Assembly (NCBI RefSeq): GCF_000266905.1
Contig: NC_018027.1
Span: forward strand, 3,038,001-3,102,000
Origin: Mycolicibacterium chubuense NBB4
GTDB lineage: Bacteria; Actinomycetota; Actinomycetes; Mycobacteriales; Mycobacteriaceae
Length of the DNA: 64,000 nt
Direction: 5' to 3'
Below, in pieces: positions 1 to 9,836 of this stretch. The position numbers and the translations under genes are program-made. Under the pieces are notes generated by a model. The model was not told the DNA's origin, did not search any database, and worked only from the letters and a program-made list of their open reading frames with translations. Position 1 is the first letter of the stretch; each line of letters starts with the position of its first letter.

Positions 1-428
1 TGCTGATGTATCTCGACAGTCCCGACACGATGGTCGGCGAGTTGTGTCGCTGCACCGCCGAGGGCGGGGTGGTGTCGATCCTGGCGCTCAACGCGAAGAC
101 GATGGCGGTGCGACCGGCCCTGGAGCGACGCTGGGACGACGCGCTGGCCGCCTTCGACGCCGACCACGAGGTCGGTGTCCTCGGGGTGCCGACTCGCGCC
201 GACACCGTGGAGCATCTCACCGAGCGCCTGCTCGCGGGAGGCGCCGAAGCGCTGCAGTGGTACGGCGTGTGGCTGTTCACCGACTGGCTGGAGTTCACCG
301 GAGCCGCCCAGGACCTCACGGATCCCGCGCGCGTCGCGCAGACCGCCGACGTGGAGTTCGAGGCCGGCAAGCGCGATCCCTACCGCCAGCTCAGTCGCGT
401 CTTCCACCTCGTCGCGCGCCGGCGGTGA
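1..428 (+). CDS. Class I SAM methyltransferase, C-terminal part (partial)
   Basis: The reading frame is open to the left edge of the window, so the N-terminus lies outside it; the stop is at 426-428. The visible 140 or so residues resemble the C-terminal half of a class I SAM-dependent methyltransferase of the UbiE/CmoM type. They show a strand-like segment (VVSILALNAKTM), a helix rich in Trp/Asp (ERRWDDALAAF), and a final section with GVWLFTDWLEF that in this family shapes the substrate side. The SAM-binding motif I would be upstream and cannot be checked. The substrate is unknown. The next gene is convergent, 12 bases away. Confidence 0.7.
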   Translation, partial: LMYLDSPDTMVGELCRCTAEGGVVSILALNAKTMAVRPALERRWDDALAAFDADHEVGVLGVPTRADTVEHLTERLLAGGAEALQWYGVWLFTDWLEFTGAAQDLTDPARVAQTADVEFEAGKRDPYRQLSRVFHLVARRR

Positions 429-440
429 CGCGCAGCCCGC

Positions 441-782
441 TCACCGATCCAGCGCCCGGATCCGGATCGGCCCGCGCCAGTCAGCCTGTGGGTCAACGGG
501 TTTCCCGCGTTGCGTGATCTCGACCTCGCCGGACGACGCGAGTCGTCGGGCAACGTCTCGTGCGTCGTCCATCAAATCCCGCCAGTCCTGCCCGCCGACG
601 GCGCGTGCGGCGTCCGACGGGCACGTGCTGCTGCCGGGGCCGCGGTGTCCGGCCAGCGCACGGATGGCCGCTTCGAGGCGTTGCCCGACCGGACCGTCGT
701 GCAGCGCGATCCGCGCCTCCTCGGCGTGCGCACCACCGGTGCCGGCGATCCGGCGCAGTTCCGCCGCCAACGCTGAGGTCAT
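441..782 (-). CDS. DUF3253 domain protein
   Basis: A 113-residue protein. From about residue 34 it matches the DUF3253 pattern: a winged-helix-like segment starting RLEAAIRALAGHRGP, a central CPSDAARAVGG, and the closing block VEITQRGKPVDP followed by GPIRIR. The family is small, cytosolic and without established function; the RGKPVDP and GPIR blocks are its usual signature. No membrane segment or signal peptide is visible. The start ATG gives a sensible N-terminus (MTSALAAELRR). It is convergent with the methyltransferase and stands alone, with about 210 bases before the next gene. Confidence 0.75.
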   Translation of the reverse strand: MTSALAAELRRIAGTGGAHAEEARIALHDGPVGQRLEAAIRALAGHRGPGSSTCPSDAARAVGGQDWRDLMDDARDVARRLASSGEVEITQRGKPVDPQADWRGPIRIRALDR

Positions 783-993
783 CCGTTCAGTTAACCCGCT
801 CCGCCGGCCGCCGACCGGCTCATCGTCGCGATCTCTGTGGAATGCGCCACAGCGCTACCGCAACTGAGCAGGCAGAACAGGGTGGAGCGGGTCGACGTCG
901 GGAAGCGCGGTGGTTTATCACCCCCCGGACCTGGCTAGTTCGTAGCCGTACTCATTGACTGCGGGTTTTCGACCCGGGATTGGAGTGTGCACG

Positions 994-1260
994 ATGAAGT
1001 TGACTCAGGTCCTCGCCAGCGCAGCAGTTCTCGGCGGCCTCGCCGCAGGAGCCATGGGCGTTGCCGCTTCCGCGTCCGCGCAGCCCGGCTACGTGCCCCC
1101 GCCGGTTCCGCCCGCCGGACCGAACGCCGGCCAGCCGCCGGCCTGGGCGCCGCCCAAGCCGGTCGACCCGATCTGGGCCAACGGCAGCCCGCAGGTCTGG
1201 GACGAGGGCTGGCACCACTGGGGCGTCTGGCTCAACGGCGTCTTCATTCCGACCTACTGA
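994..1260 (+). CDS. Small secreted W/P-rich protein, paralogue 1
   Basis: An 88-residue exported protein. The start is the ATG after GGATTGGAGT, a ribosome-binding region that is nearly identical upstream of the paralogue at 8176. A signal peptide (MKLTQVLASAAVLGGLAAGA, cleavage near ASA-QP) is followed by a Pro-rich linker. The last 35 or so residues carry WAPPKPVDPIW, QVWD, HWGVW and the terminal NGVFIPTY. Paralogues at 8176-8460 and 9397-9678 share this tail. No catalytic motif is visible and the function is unknown; it appears to be a mycobacterial exported small-protein family. A strong hairpin follows the stop. Confidence 0.8.
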   Translation: MKLTQVLASAAVLGGLAAGAMGVAASASAQPGYVPPPVPPAGPNAGQPPAWAPPKPVDPIWANGSPQVWDEGWHHWGVWLNGVFIPTY

Positions 1261-1271
1261 TCACTCGTGAC

Positions 1272-1308
1272 ACGGCCACCGCGGATCGTCCCGATCTGCG
1301 GTGGCCGT
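1272..1308 (+). terminator. Hairpin terminator after secreted protein 1
   Basis: ACGGCCACCGC pairs with GCGGTGGCCGT. The stem extends inward by five more pairs (one G-U) around the loop GTCCC, giving about 16 bp. It lies 11 bases after the stop at 1260. There is no clear T-run, which is common for mycobacterial terminators. Confidence 0.65.
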
Positions 1309-1325
1309 CGTCGTGTGCGTGTCTC

Positions 1326-1643
1326 ATGAGCGGGCCGGAGGTCACCGACGACGGGCACCACATCGTGGTCGACGGTCGCAAGTGGCGGGCGACCGATCCG
1401 TCGATCCCCGACGACCGCAGGGCCGAACTCGTCCGCCTGTTGATGGCGTGGCGCCGGGAAGTGCGACGCACCAAGGGGACGCCCGCTGAATCGGCGGCCC
1501 GGGCCGGGGTGCAGGCGGCCAAAACCGCGCTGGGCGAACGCGGTTCGCCGCCATGGTGGGAGCAGACCGAGACCGCGCGACGGGACCGCTGGCAGGCGCA
1601 CGTGCCCGCCCCCGGAGACGACGACGGCCGGAGCGCACACTGA
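1326..1643 (+). CDS. Small hypothetical protein
   Basis: A 105-residue, charged, soluble protein. The N-terminal motif HHIVVDGRKWRATDPSIPDD is shared by a group of small actinobacterial proteins that databases sometimes mislabel 'biopolymer transporter Tol'. The middle (AELVRLLMAWRREVRRTKG) is predicted helical, followed by WWEQT and a polar tail. No signal peptide or membrane segment is present, so the Tol label is not supported by the sequence. The ATG at 1326 starts directly at the conserved segment. Its stop codon falls in the loop of the hairpin at 1626-1658. Confidence 0.6.
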   Translation: MSGPEVTDDGHHIVVDGRKWRATDPSIPDDRRAELVRLLMAWRREVRRTKGTPAESAARAGVQAAKTALGERGSPPWWEQTETARRDRWQAHVPAPGDDDGRSAH

Positions 1644-1658
1644 CCGTGCGCTCCGGCC
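1626..1658. terminator. Bidirectional terminator hairpin between convergent genes
   Basis: GGCCGGAGCGCAC (1626-1638) is the exact reverse complement of GTGCGCTCCGGCC (1646-1658), with a 7-base loop containing the TGA stop of the plus-strand gene. The mycolyltransferase ends on the other strand at 1683. The symmetric stem can serve both genes. Confidence 0.65.
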
Positions 1659-1682
1659 CGCCGACGTCACGACTGCTGCCGC

Positions 1683-2798
<1,116 letters not shown>

Positions 2799-2920
2799 TT
2801 ACTTCGTCATGTGACGTTTCTTCGTTACGTCGGACCGTGTCGCCGACGCATGCGGTCACACCGCCGTAAGATTCAGGCGCGACCGATGCGGACCCCACAT
2901 CGAGGGGTACTAGCCTCATC

Positions 2921-4564
2921 GTGGTGAGCCAGAGTCGCCCCAAGGTCCTGATCATCGGCGGAGGATTCGGCGGCTTGTTCTGTGCGCGCCGGCTCGGAAA
3001 CGTCGACGTCGAGGTCACGTTGCTCGACCGCTCCGCCGGTCACCTGTTCCAGCCGCTGCTCTATCAGTGTGCGACCGGAACGCTGAGCATCGGGCACATC
3101 AGCCGCCCGTTGCGGGAGGAGTTCGCCCGCCACCGCAACGTCACCACGCTGCTCGGCGAGGCGATCGACATCGATCCCGCGGCCCGGCAGGTGGCGGTTC
3201 GCCGCCCCGACGAGACGACGTACACGCTCGACTACGACGTGCTCGTGCTCGCGGCGGGCATGCAGCAGTCGTACTTCGACAACGAACACTTCGCCCAGTG
3301 GGCGCCGGGCATGAAGACCCTCGACGATGCGCTGAGCATTCGCCAGCGGTTGTTCACGGCGTTCGAGATCGCCGAGACGCTGCCCCCGGGACCCGAGCGG
3401 GACAGCTGGCTCACCTTCGCCGTCTCCGGCGCGGGCCCCACGGGAGTCGAATTGGCGGGCCAGATCCGTGAGATGGCCACCCGCACCCTGGCCAACGAGT
3501 TCCACAGCATCGAGCCCGAGGACGCCCGCGTCCTGCTGTTCGACGGCGGGGACCGGGTGCTGAAGAGCTTCGCGCCGGATCTGGCCACCAAGGCCACCAA
3601 CACCCTGCAGAAGCTAGGTGTGGAGTTGTGTCTCGGGGTCCACGTCACCGATGTGCGCCAGGACGGGGTGACCGTTACGCAGAAGAACGGGGGAGCCCAG
3701 GAGCAGTACGCGGCGCGCACCGTGCTCTGGACGGCCGGTGTCGAAGCGGTGCCGTTCGCGCGGCGCCTGGCCGAGACCCTGGGCGTCGACGCCGACCACG
3801 CCGGACGCATCCATGTCGATCCGGATCTCTCGGTTCCCGGCCGTCCGGAGGTCTTCGTGATCGGGGATCTGGTCGGACGGGACAAATTGCCCGGCGTGGC
3901 GGAGAACGCGATGCAGGGGGGTCTGCACGTCGCCGCGTGCATCCGACGCGACCTCGAGGGCAAGCCCCGCCGCGCGTACCGCTACCGCGATCTGGGTTCG
4001 GCGGCCTACATCAGCCACGGCAATGCGTTGCTCCAGGTGGGACCGCTTCGGCTCGCGGGCCGGCTGGGCTGGCTGGCCTGGGGCTTCATCCACATCGCGT
4101 TCCTCACCGGGCTGCGCAATCGGGTCAGCACCGTGGCCACCTGGCTGGCCACCATCGCGCGCGCAAGCCGCTATCACCGGGCGTTCATGCTGGGCAGTGA
4201 CGGCGCACCCGAACAGCGCTACACCTGGACGAGCGAGGATCAACCCGCGCAGCCGGAAACGCCGCCGTCCGGCTCGGGTGTAGAGGGCCGGGAACAGGGC
4301 ATACGACGGCCCATGACGATAACTCCCGAAGACGTCCGCCGCCTTCTGGCCGCCGGTGACGATGCCCAACTGGTGATGGTCGAGGGGCGCACCGCCGTCG
4401 TGACGGGCGACCAGCTGGCGAGCGACGGCTATCGCGGCGCCCTCGAGATCATCTCCCGCAAAGACCTCCTCGCGCGGACCGGCGGGACGGGGGAGCTCAG
4501 CGACGCGGAGGTGTCGGCCGAGGCGTCAGCGCTCGACGCAGCGGTGAACGAACTGGGTGGCTGA
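2921..4564 (+). CDS. Type II NADH dehydrogenase-like FAD protein with C-terminal extension
   Basis: 547 residues. The FAD-binding segment KVLIIGGGFGGLFCARRLG lies near residues 8-26, the second nucleotide fold VSGAGPTGVELAGQI near 170, and the late FAD motif FVIGDLVG near 310. This is the Ndh family, which passes electrons from NADH to menaquinone at the membrane; the hydrophobic LGWLAWGFIHIAFL near 390 fits membrane anchoring. The family usually ends near 430-460 residues. Here a linker and then an 84-residue block starting MTITPEDVRRLLAAGDD are read in frame, which looks like a fused small gene. The start is one of two tandem GTGs (2921/2924). Confidence 0.85.
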   Translation: MVSQSRPKVLIIGGGFGGLFCARRLGNVDVEVTLLDRSAGHLFQPLLYQCATGTLSIGHISRPLREEFARHRNVTTLLGEAIDIDPAARQVAVRRPDETTYTLDYDVLVLAAGMQQSYFDNEHFAQWAPGMKTLDDALSIRQRLFTAFEIAETLPPGPERDSWLTFAVSGAGPTGVELAGQIREMATRTLANEFHSIEPEDARVLLFDGGDRVLKSFAPDLATKATNTLQKLGVELCLGVHVTDVRQDGVTVTQKNGGAQEQYAARTVLWTAGVEAVPFARRLAETLGVDADHAGRIHVDPDLSVPGRPEVFVIGDLVGRDKLPGVAENAMQGGLHVAACIRRDLEGKPRRAYRYRDLGSAAYISHGNALLQVGPLRLAGRLGWLAWGFIHIAFLTGLRNRVSTVATWLATIARASRYHRAFMLGSDGAPEQRYTWTSEDQPAQPETPPSGSGVEGREQGIRRPMTITPEDVRRLLAAGDDAQLVMVEGRTAVVTGDQLASDGYRGALEIISRKDLLARTGGTGELSDAEVSAEASALDAAVNELGG

Positions 4565-4585
4565 GACCGACACGCCGGCTGGGTG

Positions 4586-6199
4586 TCAGCCGACGGGCGC
4601 CGGACTGCCGTGGGCGACGGGCTTTCTGGGAAGGAACGCCGCGGGAAGGTAGGCGGCGGCGATCATCACGGCGGCGACGACGAACACCATCGTGTACGCA
4701 TGCGACAGGTCATGCATCACCTGTTGGGCGAATCCCGGACGCAGCGCCTCGGCGGGAAGCGCCGCCGGGTCCAGCGGCCGGCCGCTGGTCCGCGCCTGCT
4801 CCTGCAGGGCCGCAACGCGATTGGCGGCCGAGACGGCGTCGCTGCGGTTCACCTGGTTGGTCAGGATCACCGACATCACCGCGGTGCCCACCGAACCGGC
4901 GACGCGCTGGTTGACGTTGATCAGCGTGGAGCCCCGGGCGACCTGTTCGGGTCGCAGAGTCTGCACCGCGGCGCCCGACAGCGGCATCATCGTGCATCCC
5001 ATGCCGAGGCCGAACACCACCAGGCCCGTCACCAGTACGGGTAAGTAGGCGTCCTGGTGCCAGGAGCCGTAGGCGAACACTCCCATCCCCGTGCACATCA
5101 GGGTGATGCCGACGAGCACGATCTTGCCCGGCCCCTGCCGGTCCATCAATCGCCCGGCCACCGGCATCGTGATCATCGCGCCGAGCCCCTGCGGAATGAC
5201 GTGGAGGCCGGACTGGAACGGCGTCTGATGGAACAGCTGCTGAAAGTAGCTGGGCAGCAGCAGGATCGCACCGAAGAAGGCCGCGGCGAAAACCAGCATC
5301 GCGGCGTTGGCCAGCGCCATCACCCGGTTGGTGAACAACCGAAGGTCGATCAACGGGTGAGCCGCCCGCAGCAGTGCATGCGCGACGAACCCCGCCACCA
5401 ACGCCGCGCCGATCACGGCGGGAACCCACACCTGCGGGTCCGTCACGCTGCCGTGCTCGGGCAGCGACGACACCCCGTAGAGGAAGCTCGCCAGGCCGGG
5501 CGAGAGCAGCAGCATCCCGACGATGTCGAAGGGCTCGGCGCCCGACGGCCGGTCTTTCGCGAAGATCAGCGCCGCCAGCGTGACCGCGACCACGCCGATC
5601 GGCACGTTGATCAAGAAGATCCACCGCCACCCGTAGTCGTCGATGAGCCAACCGCCCAGAACGGGTCCGCCCACCGGCCCCAGCAGCATGGGGATACCGA
5701 GCACCGACATCAGACGCCCGAGCCGGCGCGGACCGGCTTCGCGGGTCAGGATGGTGAACACCAGAGGCATCAGCATGCCGCCACCGAGGCCCTGCACAAC
5801 GCGGAACGCGATGAGCTGCGTGATGTCACCGGCCACCGCGCACAGCAGGGAGCCCGCGGTGAAGAGCACCACCGACCCGATGAACAGGCGTTTCGTGCCG
5901 AAGCGGTCCGCCGCCCAGCCGGTCATGGGGATGACGGCGGCCAGTGCCAGCGTGTATCCGGTCGCCGTCCAGGCCACCACGGCCTGCGTCGAGCCGAACT
6001 GGCTGATGAAGGTGCGTTGCGCGACATTGACCACCGTGGTGTCGAGGATGGTCATGATCGCCGCGAGCACGCACACGCTGGTGACCTTCAGAAGGCCGGA
6101 GTCGAGGTGATCCGGATAGTCGGAAGTCCCCGCATCGCCGCGCGCGACGGCGGCCTCGGGGCCGGACTTACGCGGTACGGGGTTGTCCACGCGGTGCAC
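4586..6199 (-). CDS. MFS drug exporter, DHA2 (EmrB/QacA) family, 14 TM
   Basis: About 537 residues with 14 hydrophobic segments typical of the DHA2 family of proton-driven drug exporters. Family signatures visible are LDTTVVNVA in TM1, WTATGYTLALAAVIPMTGWA, the loop motif DRFGTKRLF, the RVVQGLGGGMLMPL block, and GPVLGGWLIDDYGWRWIF, the antiporter motif C. The start was set at the GTG 8 bases after a strong GGAAGGAGG ribosome site (6208-6216); the longer frame up to 6457 is a different, degraded gene. The substrate cannot be inferred. Confidence 0.9.
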   Translation of the reverse strand: MHRVDNPVPRKSGPEAAVARGDAGTSDYPDHLDSGLLKVTSVCVLAAIMTILDTTVVNVAQRTFISQFGSTQAVVAWTATGYTLALAAVIPMTGWAADRFGTKRLFIGSVVLFTAGSLLCAVAGDITQLIAFRVVQGLGGGMLMPLVFTILTREAGPRRLGRLMSVLGIPMLLGPVGGPVLGGWLIDDYGWRWIFLINVPIGVVAVTLAALIFAKDRPSGAEPFDIVGMLLLSPGLASFLYGVSSLPEHGSVTDPQVWVPAVIGAALVAGFVAHALLRAAHPLIDLRLFTNRVMALANAAMLVFAAAFFGAILLLPSYFQQLFHQTPFQSGLHVIPQGLGAMITMPVAGRLMDRQGPGKIVLVGITLMCTGMGVFAYGSWHQDAYLPVLVTGLVVFGLGMGCTMMPLSGAAVQTLRPEQVARGSTLINVNQRVAGSVGTAVMSVILTNQVNRSDAVSAANRVAALQEQARTSGRPLDPAALPAEALRPGFAQQVMHDLSHAYTMVFVVAAVMIAAAYLPAAFLPRKPVAHGSPAPVG

Positions 6200-6281
6200 C
6201 ACAGCGGCCTCCTTCCGGACACGAAGATTCGCTAACGATTCCCGCGCCGGTTGCGGCTCAAACCGCCGACGGCAGCGGTGA

Positions 6282-6457
6282 TCAGCGGCGACGGCGCAGC
6301 GCCCGCCAGAGTCGCAGCGGACGCTGTCCGAGCAGCGGCGCCCGCCGCACCGGCCGCAGTGCCAGTTCATCACCGCGCCGTCGGTACCGAAGACGGGTCG
6401 ATGCCCGACCACCCGGCAGGTGACACTCACTGCCGGCGATCCGCACTCTGCCGTCAT
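6282..6457 (-). pseudogene. DUF1660-like zinc-ribbon protein remnant
   Basis: Read from 6457 on the minus strand, the frame gives CRVVGHRPVFGTDGAVMNWH followed by CGRCGG, the N-terminal pattern of the short DUF1660 proteins. In a different frame the last 20 codons read RRAPLLGQRPLRLWRALRR, the usual DUF1660 C-terminus. The central section (about 25-30 residues in relatives) is missing and the two ends are in different frames. An internal deletion with frameshift has therefore most likely destroyed the gene. The first frame runs into the exporter downstream, which is why that ORF appears too long. Confidence 0.55.
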
Positions 6458-6496
6458 CGTCGACTCCTCGGTCCGGTGACGGCGGTGACAGACGGT

Positions 6497-7951
6497 CTAC
6501 CCGAGTTTCGCGGCGTTCCCGGACTGGGCGCGGGTGGGCGCGGATCGGCGGCCCGACGGAAACCGAGAGGTGCGCGCCGCTCCGGCGATCGGCGGCAGGC
6601 GCCGTGGGCTGAACTCCAGCAGCAGCAGGGCACACAACGCCATGGGCAGTTGGCGCAACGACAACAGCACGTAGCGGCGCTCCCGCAGGGCATGGAACTT
6701 CCGTAGGTAGCGATACAGCGATTCCAGCTTGATGAGTGGGTCGCCCAGATGGATCAGCAGGTGCACGACTGTGCGCAGCGCGCCGCGCCCGGTCTCCTGG
6801 AAGATCTCGGGAAACGGTGCGAAAGCCAGCGAAAGGCGCCGCGCATCATGGTCTTTCGCCCAGTGGATCATGTCGACACTGAGTCGTTCGTCGATGCCGT
6901 TGGGCGCGTCGCGGCGACGCCACGACGAATCCAGGCTCACGTCGCTGCCGGCGCCGGCGATCGCATACCGGTGGAAGCCCTGGATCCGGCCGCCGCGGTC
7001 GCGGGCGACGATGAGTTCGACGCCGGGGTACTCACCGAGCAAGGTGTGGTCGAGCATCATCGAGAACCCCCGCTCGGTGTGTGCGCCACTCGCCGAATCG
7101 CGCACGACCGCCGCCAGTTCGGCACGGAGTGCGTCGTCGAGGTCGGCTTCGGGCACCACGGCCGTCGACATCCCGGCGTTGCGGGTCCGTTGAACTGCTT
7201 GCCGCACGTTGCGGAACTTGCGGCCGGACAGGTGAAATCCCGCGACGTTGACCACCACGTCACGCCCGATCGGAATGGGCCGCACACCGTGCGGCATCGA
7301 CGGTCCGCGCCACAGCGACAGCCGGCGCTGGCTGCACCCGAGCACCGCGATCCGCCAGCCTCGGGTGTCGCACATCGCGGCGAAATCGGCGACCAGCTCC
7401 GGGAACCGCCGCCAATCGCCGATCGGGTCGCCCGACACCACGGCGAATCCCAGCTTGGTCCGGAAGGCGATGACCGCCGTTCCGTCGGCGTTGGTGTGAT
7501 AGCTCTTGAGCCGCTGCATCGCGAACGGTGCCAGCGGATCGTTGTGGGTGCGCTGGACGAGCCCCCAGATTCTGGGCAGGGCTGCGGGATCGGGGCGGGC
7601 GGAGGTGGGCCGCATCAGGACCATTCCGGCGGCCACGATGAGCAGGTAGCCGAGCAGCGCGAAGGACACCACGTGCGCGGCGATACCGAGCGCCACCGCG
7701 GCGAGCGCCGTCAGCGCATGGCCCACGGTGACGGGCCGGCCCAGATAGACGCCACGGGCGATGAAGCTGGCTGCCCCCAGGACGGCCAACGACCATGCCA
7801 GCCGGTTGCCGGTGTCGTGCTCGCCGGTCAACATCCACACCAGCGTGCAGCAGGTGCCGAACAGCAGCAGCGCACCCGCCCACCGTGCCGTCCGGGTACC
7901 GGTGGTGAGCATGACGCGGTCGCCGGTCCGGGGTCTGACCCGTTTCCCCAT
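6497..7951 (-). CDS. DUF2156 membrane protein (lysyl-phosphatidylglycerol synthase-like)
   Basis: 484 residues. Several N-terminal hydrophobic segments (about residues 20-125) are followed by a cytosolic DUF2156 domain, the GNAT-like fold also found at the C-terminus of MprF and in LysX-type proteins. Visible blocks are TKLGFAVVSGDPIGD, GRKFRNVRQAVQRTRNAG, GFHRYAIAGAGSDVSLDS and FAPFPEIFQETGRG. In relatives this domain uses charged tRNA to modify phospholipid headgroups; whether this one does is inference. The start was set at MGKRVRPRTG because the upstream 67 codons are Arg/Cys rich and overlap the promoter region of the next gene. Confidence 0.75.
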   Translation of the reverse strand: MGKRVRPRTGDRVMLTTGTRTARWAGALLLFGTCCTLVWMLTGEHDTGNRLAWSLAVLGAASFIARGVYLGRPVTVGHALTALAAVALGIAAHVVSFALLGYLLIVAAGMVLMRPTSARPDPAALPRIWGLVQRTHNDPLAPFAMQRLKSYHTNADGTAVIAFRTKLGFAVVSGDPIGDWRRFPELVADFAAMCDTRGWRIAVLGCSQRRLSLWRGPSMPHGVRPIPIGRDVVVNVAGFHLSGRKFRNVRQAVQRTRNAGMSTAVVPEADLDDALRAELAAVVRDSASGAHTERGFSMMLDHTLLGEYPGVELIVARDRGGRIQGFHRYAIAGAGSDVSLDSSWRRRDAPNGIDERLSVDMIHWAKDHDARRLSLAFAPFPEIFQETGRGALRTVVHLLIHLGDPLIKLESLYRYLRKFHALRERRYVLLSLRQLPMALCALLLLEFSPRRLPPIAGAARTSRFPSGRRSAPTRAQSGNAAKLG

Positions 7952-8175
7952 GGCGACTCCCGCTCTACTGCGACCACATCGACACTTCAACGGTAGAACA
8001 AGCGCCGCCTCACCTGGCGTCATCGCCGCGCCGAACGCACGCACGCACAGGTGCATCATCCGCGGGGTCGATACACCCGCGGAGACGGCGTTTCGTGGTT
8101 TAGGGTGCCGCTGGAGGCCATCGGGTGCACACCCAGAGTGCGGGTCGGCCATGGCCCGGGATTGGAGTTCTCGCG

Positions 8176-8460
8176 ATGAGACTGGTCGAGATGCTCGCGG
8201 CGGTCGCGATCGCCGGCGGATGCGCCGCCGGCGCCATCGGATTCGCGGGAGTCGCTGCCGCGCAACCGGATTCGCCCTATGTGCCGGATTATCCGACGCC
8301 GGCGCCCGCTCCGCCGGGCGCGGACATCGGCTCGCCCCCGGACTGGGCGCCGGCCAAGCCGGTGGACCCGTCCTGGGCGGCCGACAACCGGCAGGTGTGG
8401 GATCAGAACTTCCAGCACTGGGGCGTGTGGATGAACGGCGTCTTCATCCCGACGTACTGA
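8176..8460 (+). CDS. Small secreted W/P-rich protein, paralogue 2
   Basis: A 94-residue exported protein, closest to the one at 994. It has a signal peptide (MRLVEMLAAVAIAGGCAAGA, cleavage near AAA-QP), a Pro-rich linker (PTPAPAPPGADIGSPP) and the tail DWAPAKPVDPSW, QVWD, HWGVW and NGVFIPTY, identical at the last eight residues. The sequence CCCGGGATTGGAGT before the start is nearly identical to that before paralogue 1, so leader and gene were probably duplicated together. No enzymatic motif is visible. Confidence 0.8.
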   Translation: MRLVEMLAAVAIAGGCAAGAIGFAGVAAAQPDSPYVPDYPTPAPAPPGADIGSPPDWAPAKPVDPSWAADNRQVWDQNFQHWGVWMNGVFIPTY

Positions 8461-8628
8461 TCGGTATGCGGCGCGCGTCTTTTCCGTTACCAGAAAGCAC
8501 CGCTCATCGTGACCTGGAAACGCGGTCGTTCTCCCGTCCCGACGGGGGGACTTCCTGCACCATTTATCTGCCACGTGGCCACGACCGTGGCACCTGAGGG
8601 GCAACGTACGGCCGAATGGGAGGGATCG

Positions 8629-9309
8629 ATGCGACAGTCGATGTCCGCGCTCGCAGGCATCTGCCTTCTGCTCGCGGGGTGCGGCAACGCGATGAGCAAT
8701 GCCGAGTCTCCGGCACCGACCCGAACCATGATCCCGCGCCCGCTCGTGGAGCGCGAACTCGCCGGATTGCTGCTCAGCCCCGAACAGACGGCGGCCGCTG
8801 TCGGGGCCCCCGCGATGATGGTCACCGAGCAGCAGACGACGATGTCCGACAACAGCGAGACGATGGCGCCGCCCGAATGCCTGGCGATCGACGGGGCGGC
8901 GGAGTCGGTGACCTACGCCAACAGCGGCTATACGGCCGAACGCGATCAGAGCCTCAAGGACGGGAACGACTTCAAGCACTACGCCAAGCAGGCCGTGGTG
9001 CTGTTCCCCTACCTGGAGAAGGCCACCGAGTTCTTCGAGACATCGGTTCAGCAGTGGTCGGCGTGCCACGAGTACACGCACACCCAGACTGAGACGCACT
9101 GGACGGTCGGAAAGATCACCAACGAGAACAAGACGCTCGCCACGATTGCGACGCAACAGGATTCAGCCGCCCCCGGGTGGGGGTGCGGACGCACCCTGGC
9201 GCAGCGGAACAACGTCATCATCGACGTCAACACCTGCAGCGCCAATCCCGCCGACTCGGCGGTGAAGATCGCGGACCAAATCGGCGCCAACGTCCTGGCC
9301 AAGTGGTAA
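8629..9309 (+). CDS. Sensor-domain lipoprotein (PknH C-terminal domain-like)
   Basis: 226 residues. A lipoprotein signal has lipobox LLAGC (Cys19), so the protein should be anchored on the outer face of the membrane. The rest resembles the extracellular PknH_C sensor domain, whose pattern of paired cysteines is seen: PPEC near 83, WSAC near 143, WGC near 183 and NTC near 199. In mycobacteria the domain occurs on Ser/Thr kinases and as free lipoproteins (LppH type). The ligand is unknown. The start ATG follows GGGAGG. It sits between two of the small secreted paralogues. Confidence 0.75.
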   Translation: MRQSMSALAGICLLLAGCGNAMSNAESPAPTRTMIPRPLVERELAGLLLSPEQTAAAVGAPAMMVTEQQTTMSDNSETMAPPECLAIDGAAESVTYANSGYTAERDQSLKDGNDFKHYAKQAVVLFPYLEKATEFFETSVQQWSACHEYTHTQTETHWTVGKITNENKTLATIATQQDSAAPGWGCGRTLAQRNNVIIDVNTCSANPADSAVKIADQIGANVLAKW

Positions 9310-9396
9310 CCACGCGACCGTCGACCGGTTTGACCACCAGGATTGATGGTTAACTATCCTAAGTACCTGGATAGCCCCGATCCCTGGAGTCGCCTC

Positions 9397-9678
9397 GTGA
9401 AGAGCATGACCATCATGTGCCGTTCCCTCGTCGTCGCCTGCGGGCTGACGGCAGGAGCGCTCGGACTGGGCGCCGCGCAGGCCGGGGCCCAACCGCCGCC
9501 ACCGCCTCCCGCGCCGGTCGTGGGCGAGGTTCCGCCCGCCTGGGCACCTCCGAAACCCGCCGAGGTGTGGGCCGGCCAGCCCGTGGTGTGGAACTCGGGA
9601 TGGGGCGGACGCTGGGGCGTGTGGATCAACGGCGGCTTCATCACGTTGACGTCGAACCCCGTCACCAACGGTGGTTGA
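9397..9678 (+). CDS. Small secreted W/P-rich protein, paralogue 3 (divergent)
   Basis: A 93-residue exported protein. The GTG at 9397 was chosen because CCCTGGAGT precedes it at the same distance as the conserved leader before the two paralogues at 994 and 8176. After a signal peptide (cleavage near AGA-QP) come a Pro tract, PPAWAPPKP, VVWN and RWGVWINGGFI. The terminal FIPTY is replaced by FITLTSNPVTNGG, so this copy has diverged at the end. Function unknown. Confidence 0.7.
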   Translation: MKSMTIMCRSLVVACGLTAGALGLGAAQAGAQPPPPPPAPVVGEVPPAWAPPKPAEVWAGQPVVWNSGWGGRWGVWINGGFITLTSNPVTNGG

Positions 9679-9836
9679 TCACGGACACTTCCGTGGGCGG
9701 ATACCGCTCTAGCTAGCTGCGCTATATAGTTACCCCATCTCTACCGGGGGCTATCGTCGGAGGAGGGGTAACCCCGGACGACTGTTCGCGTTGAGCGCTA
9801 CGGCGAAGCCAACGGACCGATGAGGCAGGAGTAACG

